Shown here: positions 9,200-19,300 of the stretch, in pieces
How the letters are laid out: each line of letters opens with the position of its first letter
Position numbering within the stretch: position 1 is the stretch's first letter
Assembly: GCF_046054165.1 (NCBI RefSeq)
Contig: NZ_JBFNXK010000012.1
Span: forward strand, 1-64,000
From: Celerinatantimonas sp046054165
GTDB taxonomy: Bacteria; Pseudomonadota; Gammaproteobacteria; Enterobacterales; Celerinatantimonadaceae
DNA length: 64,000 bases
Reading direction: 5' to 3'
Program-made: the position numbers and the translations under genes
Notes under the pieces: generated by a model
What the model was told of the DNA's origin: nothing
Seen by the model: only the letters and a program-made list of their open reading frames with translations
Database searches by the model: none

Positions 9200-9457
9200 A
9201 TGACCCGTATCTCGGATTACAATGTCACTTCAGAACTGGATGCGCGGGGACTACGCTGCCCGGAACCCGTCATGCTAACACGTAAGGCGATTCGCTCTTT
9301 GAATGAGGGTGATACTTTATTAGTGCTAGCTGATGATCCATCGACAACCCGAGATATTCCGAGTTTTTGCCGGTTTATGGATCATACATTGGTTAAAAGT
9401 CAGACCGATCAGCCGCCTTACAGCTACTTAATCCAGAAAGGATTGCCTGATCGATAA
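9200..9457 (+). CDS. tusA: Sulfur carrier protein TusA
   Basis: 85 residues. The motif LDARGLRCPEPVM carries the single active Cys (about residue 21) that accepts persulfide sulfur from IscS and passes it to the TusBCD-TusE relay for mnm5s2U34 tRNA thiolation. The rest (ADDPSTTRDIPSFCRFMDH, then the YLIQKG end) matches E. coli TusA closely. It stands alone upstream of glyQS. Confidence 0.95.
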   Translation: MTRISDYNVTSELDARGLRCPEPVMLTRKAIRSLNEGDTLLVLADDPSTTRDIPSFCRFMDHTLVKSQTDQPPYSYLIQKGLPDR

Positions 9458-9577
9458 AATAATGAGCAATAAAATCATTGTTTTTCGATAGAGAAGGTAT
9501 CGGCCAGTTGCTCCAATCGGTATACTCTTGGTTAATTTCAGTACACCATGATTTATAACATCGCGCGATAACTCAAC

Positions 9578-10483
9578 ATGCAAAAATACGATATAAAAAC
9601 ATTTCAGGGGTTGATTCTAGCGCTCCAGGATTACTGGGCTCGTCAGGGCTGCATCATTGTACAGCCACTGGATATGGAAGTGGGTGCCGGAACCTTTCAC
9701 CCACAAACGTTCCTGCGTTCCATCGGGCCAGAACCCATGAGCAGTGCTTATGTCCAACCCTGTCGTCGTCCGACAGATGGCCGTTACGGTGAAAACCCAA
9801 ACCGACTGCAACAGTATTATCAGTTTCAGGTTGTGCTCAAACCCTCTCCCGATAACATTCAGGAGCTTTATTTAGGCTCTCTGGTTGAATTAGGGATCAA
9901 TCCAGAAGTCCACGATATTCGTTTCGTTGAAGACAACTGGGAATCGCCTACACTTGGCGCTTGGGGATTAGGTTGGGAAATCTGGCTCAATGGGATGGAA
10001 GTGACCCAGTTCACCTATTTCCAGCAAGTCGGTGGCTTAGAATGTTCGCCAGTAACCGGTGAAATCACCTATGGTCTGGAACGTTTGGCCATGTACATTC
10101 AAGGGGTGGACAGTATCTACGATCTGGTCTGGACAGATGGTCCTATGGGCAAAGTCACTTACGGCGATGTATTCCATCAAAATGAAGTTGAACAATCGAC
10201 TTATAACTTTGAATATGCCGATATCGATTCACTTTTCCGCCAATTTGATCAATGTGAACATGATAGCCAGAAATTAATTGAAGCGAATCTCCCCCTACCG
10301 GCTTATGAACAAGTCATGAAAGCATCGCATGCCTTTAATTTACTCGATGCTCGTCACGCCATTTCTGTCACTGAACGGCAACGATATATTTTACGGGTTC
10401 GAGCACTCGCGAAAGCAGTGGCTGAAGGTTATTACAGTGCACGAGAAACACTTGGTTTCCCATTGTGCAAAGAACAGGGTTAA
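9578..10483 (+). CDS. glyQ: Glycyl-tRNA synthetase alpha subunit
   Basis: 301 residues, as in E. coli (303). The catalytic alpha chain of the heterotetrameric bacterial glycyl-tRNA synthetase. The N-terminal block TFQGLILALQDYWARQGCII, then GAGTFHPQTFLR and QPCRRPTDGRYGENPNRLQ, are the class II active-site segments of this family. glyS begins 9 bp after its stop, giving the standard glyQS operon. Confidence 0.98.
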   Translation: MQKYDIKTFQGLILALQDYWARQGCIIVQPLDMEVGAGTFHPQTFLRSIGPEPMSSAYVQPCRRPTDGRYGENPNRLQQYYQFQVVLKPSPDNIQELYLGSLVELGINPEVHDIRFVEDNWESPTLGAWGLGWEIWLNGMEVTQFTYFQQVGGLECSPVTGEITYGLERLAMYIQGVDSIYDLVWTDGPMGKVTYGDVFHQNEVEQSTYNFEYADIDSLFRQFDQCEHDSQKLIEANLPLPAYEQVMKASHAFNLLDARHAISVTERQRYILRVRALAKAVAEGYYSARETLGFPLCKEQG

Positions 10484-10492
10484 GAGACAGGC

Positions 10493-12574
10493 ATGGATAC
10501 AGAAAATCTATTAATTGAAATAGGCACAGAAGAGCTGCCTCCAAAAGCATTACGACAACTGGGTCAGGCTTTTGCTGACAATTTCCAACAAAGTCTGGAT
10601 AATGCCGAACTTCCATATCAGCAAGTGACTTGGTATGCGGCCCCTCGTCGTCTGGCCCTGTTTGTCACTGCATTAGCTGAACAAGCCCCTGATAAATCCG
10701 TCGAAAAACGAGGACCATCGATTAAAGCGGCTTTCGATAAAGACGGCAATCCAACCAAAGCAGCACAAGGATGGGCGCATTCTAACGGGATCAGCGTCGA
10801 ACAAGCCGAACGGTTGGTCACCGATAAAGGTGAATGGTTACTGCACCGAGCCGAAGTCAAAGGTCAGTCAATTCAGATCCTAGTACCACAGCTTACGACG
10901 GAAGCTTTAGCCAAACTGCCCATTCCGAAACCGATGCGTTGGGGGGCCAATACCACCCAATTTATTCGCCCGGTACATACCGTCACCATGCTCTATGGAG
11001 ACAAATTGATTCAGGGAGAAGTGCTTGGGATTGAATCGGCGCGAACCATTCGTGGCCATCGGTTTATGGGCGAATCTGAATTTCAACTGACTCATGCCGA
11101 TGAATATGTTCAGATGTTAGATCTACGTGGGAAAGTCATCGTCGATTACGAACGCCGGAAAGCGATTATCCGTGAACAAATCGAAGCCGAAGCCGCCCGT
11201 GAAAATGGGGTAGCCGATATCGATGAAAGCCTACTTGAAGAAGTCACATCACTGGTTGAATGGCCAATAGCCATGGTTGGTAGCTTCGAAGATAAGTTTC
11301 TGGATGTCCCCGCCGAAGCGCTTATCTACACCATGAAAGATAACCAGAAATACTTTCCGATTTTGGATCAAGAAGGCAAACTGCTCCCTCGATTTATCTT
11401 TGTCTCCAATATCGTAAGTAAAGATCCACAACAAGTGATCGCAGGGAATGAAAAAGTAGTTCGCCCTCGTTTGGCTGATGCTGAATTTTTCTATCATACA
11501 GATCGCAAAATCTCTCTGGAACAACGTCTGGACTCACTAGGTAATGTGGTCTTCCAGCAAAAACTGGGGACTTTACTGGACAAGTCTAAACGAGTTGCTG
11601 CATTAGCCGCACTGATCGCCCCCCAAATTCAGGCCAGTGAAAAAGATGCTGAACGAGCTGCACTCCTGAGCAAAACTGACCTGATGAGTGAAATGGTGAT
11701 GGAGTTCACCGATATTCAGGGCACCATGGGGATGTATTATGCTCGCCATGATGGTGAAACCGCAGCCGTTGCCCAAGCTATTGGGGAACAATATCTGCCT
11801 CGCTTCTCCGGCGACAAACTCCCAGCTAGTGCCGAAGGCTCTGCCGTCGCTCTCGCCGATAAACTGGATACTTTAGCCGGTATTTTCAGTATCGATATGG
11901 CCCCTAAAGGCGATAAAGACCCATTTGCCCTGCGTCGTGCAGCCTTAGGTGTCATTCGGATCATCACCGAACAGCAACTGCCGCTGGATTTGGCACCGCT
12001 GTTTGAAGCAGCGCTAAAAGCACAACCGGTTGCTCTCGATGCGGCCGCAATAAGCCAAGTTCAAGCACAATTAATGGACTTCATCTATGCCCGGTTAAGA
12101 GCGTTTTATCAGGAACAAGGGATTGATATCAGCGTCATTCAGGCCGTCTTGGCTCGTCATCCGAGTCAACCAGCGGATATTGCGAAACGGATGCAAGCTG
12201 TGGAACATTTCCGAGGGCTGGAACCTGCCGCCGCATTAGCAGCAGCGAATAAGCGAGTGGCCAATATTCTGGATAAAAATGGCGTCACTACTCAAAGTCC
12301 TCTGGATGAATCGCTATTCATCGAAGCCGAAGAGCGCCAACTGGCTGATGCGCTGCATCAGCTGAGTGAAAAACTTCAACCTAGTTTTGCCGCTGGGGAT
12401 TACCAAAGTGCGTTGACCGAACTGGCGCAGTTGCGTGCTCCTGTGGACAACTTCTTTGAAAAAGTAATGGTGATGGCCGATGATCCTAAACTGGCAGCTA
12501 ATCGCTTAGCATTACTTGGACAACTGCGGAATTTATTCTTAGAAATTGCGGATATTTCGCTGATTCAGTATTAG
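10493..12574 (+). CDS. glyS: Glycyl-tRNA synthetase beta subunit
   Basis: 693 residues (E. coli 689). Starts with the diagnostic LLIEIGTEELPPKAL; contains the HD-like central region (TDLMSEMVMEFTDIQGTMG) and a C-terminal DALR-type anticodon-binding region (FFEKVMVMADDP). It binds tRNA-Gly and partners GlyQ. The last gene of the glyQS operon; no obvious T-tailed terminator follows, only a nested palindrome about 40 bp downstream. Confidence 0.98.
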   Translation: MDTENLLIEIGTEELPPKALRQLGQAFADNFQQSLDNAELPYQQVTWYAAPRRLALFVTALAEQAPDKSVEKRGPSIKAAFDKDGNPTKAAQGWAHSNGISVEQAERLVTDKGEWLLHRAEVKGQSIQILVPQLTTEALAKLPIPKPMRWGANTTQFIRPVHTVTMLYGDKLIQGEVLGIESARTIRGHRFMGESEFQLTHADEYVQMLDLRGKVIVDYERRKAIIREQIEAEAARENGVADIDESLLEEVTSLVEWPIAMVGSFEDKFLDVPAEALIYTMKDNQKYFPILDQEGKLLPRFIFVSNIVSKDPQQVIAGNEKVVRPRLADAEFFYHTDRKISLEQRLDSLGNVVFQQKLGTLLDKSKRVAALAALIAPQIQASEKDAERAALLSKTDLMSEMVMEFTDIQGTMGMYYARHDGETAAVAQAIGEQYLPRFSGDKLPASAEGSAVALADKLDTLAGIFSIDMAPKGDKDPFALRRAALGVIRIITEQQLPLDLAPLFEAALKAQPVALDAAAISQVQAQLMDFIYARLRAFYQEQGIDISVIQAVLARHPSQPADIAKRMQAVEHFRGLEPAAALAAANKRVANILDKNGVTTQSPLDESLFIEAEERQLADALHQLSEKLQPSFAAGDYQSALTELAQLRAPVDNFFEKVMVMADDPKLAANRLALLGQLRNLFLEIADISLIQY

Positions 12575-12945
12575 ACAGATAACTATTATTGACTGTGTAT
12601 GACTGATTAATAACTACGTGTTCTGGACACGATCACGGATACGACTTAAGGCTTAAGCCTGGTGTATCACAAGTCCAGAACACGTTTGAATGATGCTTCA
12701 TTTGCCATACCCCATGCTGCTTTTTCTTTGATTTCCAACTGATTATTGCTCCTCTGAAAAATGAAGGTCTCTAGTGATTTTATTCTCACTTTGGCTAATA
12801 CAAACTCAGTATTTTGTGCTAATCTTTAAAGTGCAGTTATTTGCATAAATTGTAGTATTGGGTATTTTCCCTTCAACGACAAATCAACTAATTATTATGA
12901 AGCCAAATTTAAACTGCCAATTATAATCAAGAAGGAGGTGACTGA
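12575..12945. other. Intergenic region after glyS with nested palindrome
   Basis: 371 bases without a gene. It holds the nested inverted repeat at 12617-12684 (listed separately), then an AT-rich stretch. A strong Shine-Dalgarno sequence (AAGGAGGTGA) just before 12946 belongs to the next gene. Confidence 0.6.
12617..12684. repeat. Nested inverted repeat (12-bp perfect arms)
   Basis: Arm CGTGTTCTGGAC at 12617-12628 pairs perfectly with GTCCAGAACACG at 12673-12684. Inside it GATAC (12638-12642) pairs with GTATC (12664-12668), and a 12-bp palindrome AGGCTTAAGCCT sits at 12649-12660. There is no U-tract, so it is not a classic terminator. It could be a small non-autonomous element, an RNA structure or a protein-binding site. 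Confidence 0.7.
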
Positions 12946-13392
12946 ATGGGCTATTCAGCATGGCATGCTCGCACCCAAGCCGGAGATCAATGTTTACAAC
13001 AGGATCAGCCAGGAATGGCATTGATCCACTATCTGGCGGCAATCGAACAAGCTCGTTACTGGATGGAACAAATCAATGACAACACTGATGATGAATATCG
13101 TATTGAGACCATTACGTTGTTTTTACGCTCTTGTATGAATTTATCCCGTTACTGGTACATCCAGTCTGATCTTCAGGAACAACAACGTTATCTCTTAGAA
13201 GCCTGCCAGTATCAGGATTATCTGCATGAAACCACTGATATTCACGAGAGCGCGCTAAAAGGGGCCTTGTTGACTTATTATAAATCGCTCTGTCATATCA
13301 TCGCTCATCATCCCGAATCAGAGACGCTTGCGCCATTACGAACCCAAGCCAACCAATTGGAACAAAGCTTAGGATTAACCTCAGCGTTCTGA
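12946..13392 (+). CDS. Hypothetical protein, TPR-like helical
   Basis: 148 residues, soluble, rich in Tyr, Gln and Leu, predicted all-helical with tetratricopeptide-like spacing (AGDQCLQQDQPGMALIHYLA near the N-terminus). No enzyme motif is visible. The start is well supported by AAGGAGGTGA seven bases upstream. It stands alone, convergent with the next gene, with a shared hairpin at 13417. Family not recognised. Confidence 0.7.
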   Translation: MGYSAWHARTQAGDQCLQQDQPGMALIHYLAAIEQARYWMEQINDNTDDEYRIETITLFLRSCMNLSRYWYIQSDLQEQQRYLLEACQYQDYLHETTDIHESALKGALLTYYKSLCHIIAHHPESETLAPLRTQANQLEQSLGLTSAF

Positions 13393-13416
13393 TTAATTCG
13401 CTGAGCTCATCCATAA

Positions 13417-13455
13417 CCAAGGAGTCTTAATGAACTATCCTTGGATATTTTTTAT
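13417..13455 (+). terminator. Rho-independent terminator after the TPR-like gene
   Basis: CCAAGGA (13417-13423) pairs with TCCTTGG (13438-13444) and is followed by ATATTTTTTATT. It lies across the 3' end of the convergent gene at 13427. Confidence 0.6.
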
Positions 13456-13978
13456 TGTTTTCCGTTAACTGAAAAAGGCAACTATCCGCAAACAGCTGAT
13501 AAGGAGAACAGCCATTAATTTGACGGGCCTGATTTAACACAACGCCCCAACGAAACTCCTCTGATTCGCCCTGAGGAAGTTGTCCATACAGTTGCATCAA
13601 AACCTGCAGTCCTTGAACAATATCGGCCAGTTCATTTTGATATTGGATCCCGGAGCCTTGAGTCAGAATAATTTCATTGCGGCGATCAAGGATGGCCTGC
13701 TGCAATCGCTCACTCGCATTGGGTGATAACTCAGTCACCGTCAATGCCTCAGCCATCACTCGACGTAACCAAACCTGTTCAAATGCCTGATAGTCTTGCT
13801 CGTTTAAATCCAGGAACAGCATGACATATTGAGTCTGGTGTTCAACCAATAATAAACATTCATGAGATGCGATCGAAATAGTGTGGGCCTGCCAACACCA
13901 AGACTCCGAAGGTATCTGTGGCGGTAATGCAGGAGTTAACGGGTACGGTAACTGTTCTGTAAACTGTAAATTAATCAT
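13427..13978 (-). CDS. Hypothetical protein (possibly DUF6933-like)
   Basis: 183 residues, acidic and soluble. The N-terminal half has the pattern WCWQAHTISIASHECLLLVE followed by a YVMLFLDL strand, which recalls the DUF6933 family (short proteins that start with a strand-rich domain). I hold this only as a weak suggestion. The C-terminal half is helical. The gene overlaps the convergent hairpin at its 3' end. No functional residues can be named. Confidence 0.6.
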   Translation of the reverse strand: MINLQFTEQLPYPLTPALPPQIPSESWCWQAHTISIASHECLLLVEHQTQYVMLFLDLNEQDYQAFEQVWLRRVMAEALTVTELSPNASERLQQAILDRRNEIILTQGSGIQYQNELADIVQGLQVLMQLYGQLPQGESEEFRWGVVLNQARQINGCSPYQLFADSCLFQLTENNKKYPRIVH

Positions 13979-14230
13979 CGCGTCAAAAAAACATCAGCTT
14001 CATCCATAATGGTTCTTTTGCAACCGCGATGCCAATCTCTAAATCAGCGGAGCCTCATATAAAATAAATACCGCCGGAACCGAATCCTGGATCTTTAAGC
14101 ATCAATCTATTCGACAAGAACAACACATGTCATCCACGGATAACTTATTGAATCATTTGTAGGTAGAGCGTCATTAAAAACCGTCAGACAGATGATAAAA
14201 GAGGTCACCGAAACTTGACGCATACTCCCA

Positions 14231-14926
14231 TTAAGATTGATTCAATTGTTTGATCACCGTTGACTGATCTCGTCCAACCGGACGGTTCACGGATACTTTC
14301 TTCCCTTTTTTCATACCTGATTCAAAATCCGGTGTGAGCTGAGTCATCGCTTTCTTAATTTGAGCTTTAAACGTTTCTCGATCTAAATTTTTAAACTGCT
14401 GATCCAGATAATCATCCAGCGAATCACTATGTCCAGGATTCAGATTTGGCAACTTTTCTAAAGCCCCTTCGATCCATCCTGCGGTAAAAGATGCGACCCG
14501 ACGTTGAACTTCATGTTGACTCACACCACTCCCGGCAAAACTATTTCGAAAAGAACCGATTTGCTGATGCATTTCACGATATAAGACATCAAAAGCAAAT
14601 CCAGCAAAGATAGCGCGTTCCGCATCCCCCACAAATTCCAACCGTTTTAACCCTTTATGATCCAGCAAGACCGCTTCGACTCCGAACCGACTATTAATTC
14701 CCCGAATAATACGCAGAATATTCTGGCTAGGTTGGGAGGGGAGGAGTTGTTTAGCGGAAGTGGTTCCCATTCGAATAAAATCAATATCTGACTGCTCAAG
14801 CCCATGTTTGCGCATCAACCGCTCAGCCATACGAATGGCCTGTGCCGCTTCATGAATATTGGTGGAATGACCCAATTCCAAACATTTTGCAATTTTCTGC
14901 AATGCTTTTTGCCGGCGCTCAGACAT
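14231..14926 (-). CDS. DUF2786 domain protein
   Basis: 231 residues. The N-terminal 45 residues (ALQKIAKCLELGHSTNIHEA, then AERLMRKHGL) are the DUF2786 motif. The middle (about 60-150) resembles the DUF7168-type domain that often follows it, and a basic tail (KKGKKVSVNRPVGRDQS) ends the protein. DUF2786 proteins are common in phages and in bacteria and have no settled function. It stands alone, divergent from the AEC-type carrier. Confidence 0.8.
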   Translation of the reverse strand: MSERRQKALQKIAKCLELGHSTNIHEAAQAIRMAERLMRKHGLEQSDIDFIRMGTTSAKQLLPSQPSQNILRIIRGINSRFGVEAVLLDHKGLKRLEFVGDAERAIFAGFAFDVLYREMHQQIGSFRNSFAGSGVSQHEVQRRVASFTAGWIEGALEKLPNLNPGHSDSLDDYLDQQFKNLDRETFKAQIKKAMTQLTPDFESGMKKGKKVSVNRPVGRDQSTVIKQLNQS

Positions 14927-15116
14927 TCTTACTCCTATTTTTCTACCAATCGAATATTGTCTGAAAAAAAAGACGTTTCCGCTACCCCAAATTCAAATTT
15001 GCTTACAAATTTGCAAAGTGCCGACCAAGATCTTCCATCAAAAACTGTCGGATCCCCCATTGTTATCTCTCATAAAATCGCTAATGATTAAGTATCCTTA
15101 TTCTGAGAAACTATTC

Positions 15117-16064
15117 ATGCTAACGGCTCTGGTCACAACGGTAACGATTATTCTGATGGGATTCATCAGCGGTGCTATCCTCCGTCATATGTTCCCTAAT
15201 CAGGTTCAACGACTCAATTTCTGGTGTACCCGTCTGGCCCTACAAGGTGCCATCCCGTTATCTTTACTCGCAGCCATCTGGCAACTACATCATCTTTCTT
15301 GGCAACTCTTTTTGCTTACGATTGTCGGATCGCTCATTTTACTATCGGGTGGTGGATTAGCCGCATTTCTGGCGAAATGGTTAAAACTTTCCCCTTCTCA
15401 AACCGGTGCTTATATCCCGGCGGGGATGTTCATGAATATTGGAGCCATTGGCTGCTTTTGTGTTTATCTCTTTCTTGGAGAAGATGGATTAGCCTTAGTC
15501 CCGTTGTATAAATTATTTGAAGAAGTTATCTACTATTCGATCGCGTTCCCGATTGCGCGACGCTTAGGTCAGTATTCTCAGCAAAAGCAACGGCCTTTTT
15601 GGCTCGATCCTTTTTTATTGACCACACTTAGCGCTGTATCTGCCGGATTTATTTTGAATGGTTCCGGTTTAGCTCGCCCGTTATGGATCAGCGATGTGAT
15701 GCAGTTTATTGTCCCTCTCGGCACTTATCTGTTAATGATCACCGTAGGCTTAGTTTTTCGTTTTACCGACATCACAGGGCTACTCCGCCCCGCGCTAACC
15801 TTAGCCATCAGTCGCAGTATTTTAGGACCGATACTGGTGATTATTTTAGCCTATCTATTTCAATTATGGGGCATACATCAAGGATTACTCGTTAAAGTAG
15901 CCTTACTGCTCTCTGTAATGCCGACCGCGTTTTTAAGCCTGCTTCCTCCGGTCATTTACGGTGTTGACCAAAAAATTGCCAACAGCTATTGGTTAATCAG
16001 CAGTCTGTGGTTCTTGTTTATTTTTCCAATTGTATTGTTATTGATGCATTTTTTATTTTTGTAA
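15117..16064 (+). CDS. AEC-family (auxin efflux carrier type) membrane transporter
   Basis: About 315 residues from the start chosen, with roughly ten hydrophobic segments. The first half ends in AGMFMNIGAIGCFCVYLFLG and the linker PLYKLFEEVIYYSIAFPIAR; the second half repeats the topology and ends in a hydrophobic helix. This two-repeat layout and length match AEC transporters, which move organic acids or amino acids. The open frame extends to 15018, but that extension is polar and lacks a ribosome site. The ATG at 15117 starts directly at the first membrane helix, as usual for the family. Substrate unknown. Confidence 0.7.
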   Translation: MLTALVTTVTIILMGFISGAILRHMFPNQVQRLNFWCTRLALQGAIPLSLLAAIWQLHHLSWQLFLLTIVGSLILLSGGGLAAFLAKWLKLSPSQTGAYIPAGMFMNIGAIGCFCVYLFLGEDGLALVPLYKLFEEVIYYSIAFPIARRLGQYSQQKQRPFWLDPFLLTTLSAVSAGFILNGSGLARPLWISDVMQFIVPLGTYLLMITVGLVFRFTDITGLLRPALTLAISRSILGPILVIILAYLFQLWGIHQGLLVKVALLLSVMPTAFLSLLPPVIYGVDQKIANSYWLISSLWFLFIFPIVLLLMHFLFL

Positions 16065-16282
16065 ACATCATCGGGAAGTATTGATCATGATGGGGACATC
16101 GATTTGAACTTTACTTAAATCTGTTGCAAATAGCCTTGTAGGTTTAGAAACCCGCTGAACTTTGTTTCGCGCCTATAGGTTCACTGACCTTATTGCAGTG
16201 TCATCAACTGCCCCCGCCCCAAAGTCATGCCACCTAATAAAAATGATCTGAGTCTTTATACACAAATGAGATTTTAACTGAC

Positions 16283-16313
16283 AAAAAAATGCCGCTCCAT
16301 AACCGAGCGGCAT
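16283..16313 (-). terminator. Rho-independent terminator of acrAB
   Basis: Reverse strand: ATGCCGCTC, a 7-nt loop, GAGCGGCAT, then TTTTTTT. It begins 27 bp beyond the acrB stop. Confidence 0.9.
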
Positions 16314-16339
16314 CATCTCAACGAGATTCATCGGACTCA

Positions 16340-19300
16340 TTATTCTTCTATATGGTCAGATGATTCAGCCTCTTCACTACGATGTTTGGTGAAATAGCGG
16401 ATCACCAACACAAAGAACAGTGGTACAAAGAAGATCGCCAGCACCGTCGCACTGATCATCCCACCGATCACACCGGTCCCAATGTCGTGTCGACTAATGG
16501 CACCGGCACCGGTACTAATCGCCAGTGGCAACACCCCTAAAATGAATGCTAATGAGGTCATCAGAATAGGTCGCAAACGCATTCGACAAGCTTCCAATAC
16601 CGATCCGACCAATGGGTTACCTTTGTCGTAGAGTTCTTTAGCAAATTCGACAATCAAAATTGCGTTTTTCGCCGACAGCCCAATGGTAGTCAACAATCCG
16701 ACTTGGAAGTACACATCGTTATACAACCCGCGTAAGCTGGCAGCGACAATCGCCCCGAAGACCCCAAGAGGAACCACCAGCATCACAGAAAATGGAATAC
16801 TCCAACTTTCATACAATGCCGCTAAGCAAAGGAATACCACCAACAGTGAAATAGCATACAATGCCGGAGCCTGAGAACCCGACTGTCGTTCCTGGAAGGA
16901 CAGCCCAGTCCAAGAAATTCCGAACCCGTGAGGCAGTTGTTTCGCCATTTGCTCAATGTCGCTCATTGCCTGACCCGAACTATATAACGGTGCCGGTTCA
17001 CCCTGAATTTCAACTGCAGGAACCCCGTTATAACGTTCCAAACGAGGTGATCCATAACCCCATTCACCGGTGGCAAAGGTTGAGAAGGGCACCATCTGAC
17101 CTTGGTCGTTACGCACGTACCATTTATCTAAGTCTTCCGGAGTCATCCGATATTTTTTATCACCTTGAACGTAAACCCGTTTTACTCGGTTTCGGTCAAT
17201 AAAGTCATCGGTGTAAGTCGACCCCCAAGCGGTTGAGAGCATATCGTTCAAACTGGCGATCGAAACGCCCTGCGCCATCGCTTTGGCATAGTCGATATGA
17301 ATATTATATTCCGGGGTATCACTCATCCCATTAGGACGGACACGTACCAAATTTTTACTTTGTGCGGCCATTCCCAACAGCTGATTACGCGCATTCATCA
17401 ACGCTTCATGACCTTGCCCACCCCGATCTTGCAGGTAGAAGTCGAATCCGGTCGCTGTACCTAATGCTGGAATGGCAGGCAAGTTGAAAACAAAGATCTG
17501 TGCCCCTTTAATAGTCTGGGCATAGCCCATCGCTCGGGCAATAATACTATTGGCCTCACCGCGTTTGGTCTCACGTTCAGACCAATCACGCAGACGAATA
17601 AATGCCATCCCCATGTTCTGACCACGACCCGCGAAACTGAAGCCGGATACCGTCATCAGTGACTGCACCGTATCCTTCTCTTTGGTCATGAAATATTCTG
17701 TTAGATCATGCAGTGTGGCATCCGTCCGTTGTTTCGAAGAACTCGGTGGTAATTGCACCATCGCCAACAGCACCCCCTGATCTTCTTCAGGTAAGAATGA
17801 GGTTGGCATCCGCAGAAACATAAAAGCCAAGCCAGCGACAATCAGCACATACAATGCCAAATAGCGGAATCGCTGCTGGATCACCCGCCGCACGCCACTC
17901 TGATAACGATCGGCACTCGCGTCAAAAAACCGGTTAAACCAACCGAAGAAACCTTTTTTCGCTTCCCCATGATTTTTTGGTTTTTTCAACAACGTCGCAC
18001 ACAGCGCTGGCGTCAAGATCAACGCAACCAACACCGATAACACCATCGCCGAAACAATAGTAATAGAGAACTGTCGATAAATGGCCCCAGTGGATCCACC
18101 AAAGAAGGCCATTGGGATAAATACCGCCGAAAGCACCATCGCAATCCCAACCAATGCGCCCGTAATTTGGCCCATCGATTTCTTGGTCGCTTCATAGGGC
18201 GAAAGATCTTCTTCCCCCATGATCCTCTCGACGTTCTCCACAACCACAATAGCATCATCCACCAACAACCCGATGGCCAGTACCAATCCGAACATCGTCA
18301 GAGTGTTGATCGAAAAGCCAGCCGCCGCCATTACGCCGAATGTCCCCAACAAGACCACCGGCACCGCAATGGTTGGGATCAATGTTGCCCGAATATTCTG
18401 TAAGAACAGGAACATCACGAAGAACACCAACACGATGGCTTCGATCAAAGTGTGAACCACCTCTTCGATAGAAATTTTAATGAAAGGGGTAGTATCAAAC
18501 GGATAAACAACTTTCATCCCACGAGGGAAGAATTCGGATAACTCATCCAGACGAGCCCGAATCGCATCCGCAGTATCGAGGGCATTCGCACCGGTTGCCA
18601 AACGAATCGCAATCCCAGTTGCCGGTTGGTTATTATAATTTGACGAATACTGATAGCTCTGAGTACCAATTTCAATCTTAGCAACATCTTTAAGATAAAC
18701 TTTGGAACTATCCTGATTCACCCGCAACAGAATATTTTCAAACTGTTTTGCAGTATTGAGTCGACCTCGGCCATTGATCGTTACCGAGAACTGCTGACCA
18801 TCGACTGCAGGAGTCCCACCGATACTCCCTAGTGAAACCTGAGCGTTTTGTGCCGTAATCGCCGATTTGACATCCCCTGGAGTCAAGCTATATTGCTGCA
18901 GCTTATTCGGATCGAGCCAAACTCGCATCGAATACTGGCTCCCGAAGACCTGAATTTCCCCCACACCATTCACTCGGCTGATGGAATCCTGCACGTTCGA
19001 AACAATGTAGTCCGACAGATCATATTGGTTCATGCTGCCATCGGTTGAGATAAACCCGACCACCATCAAGAAACTACTGGTGGTTTTACGAACGTCAATC
19101 CCCTGTTGCTGCACTACCGTAGGTAACTGCGAAGTCACCTGCTGCAATTTGTTCTGAACCTGCACCTGTGCAATATCCGGATCCGTTCCGGGAGCAAAAG
19201 TCAGTGTTAATGTTCCGGTCCCAGAGGAATCACTTTGTGAGGACATATACATGAAGTGGTCAAGACCAATCATGTTCTGCTCAATAATCTGGATCACCGA

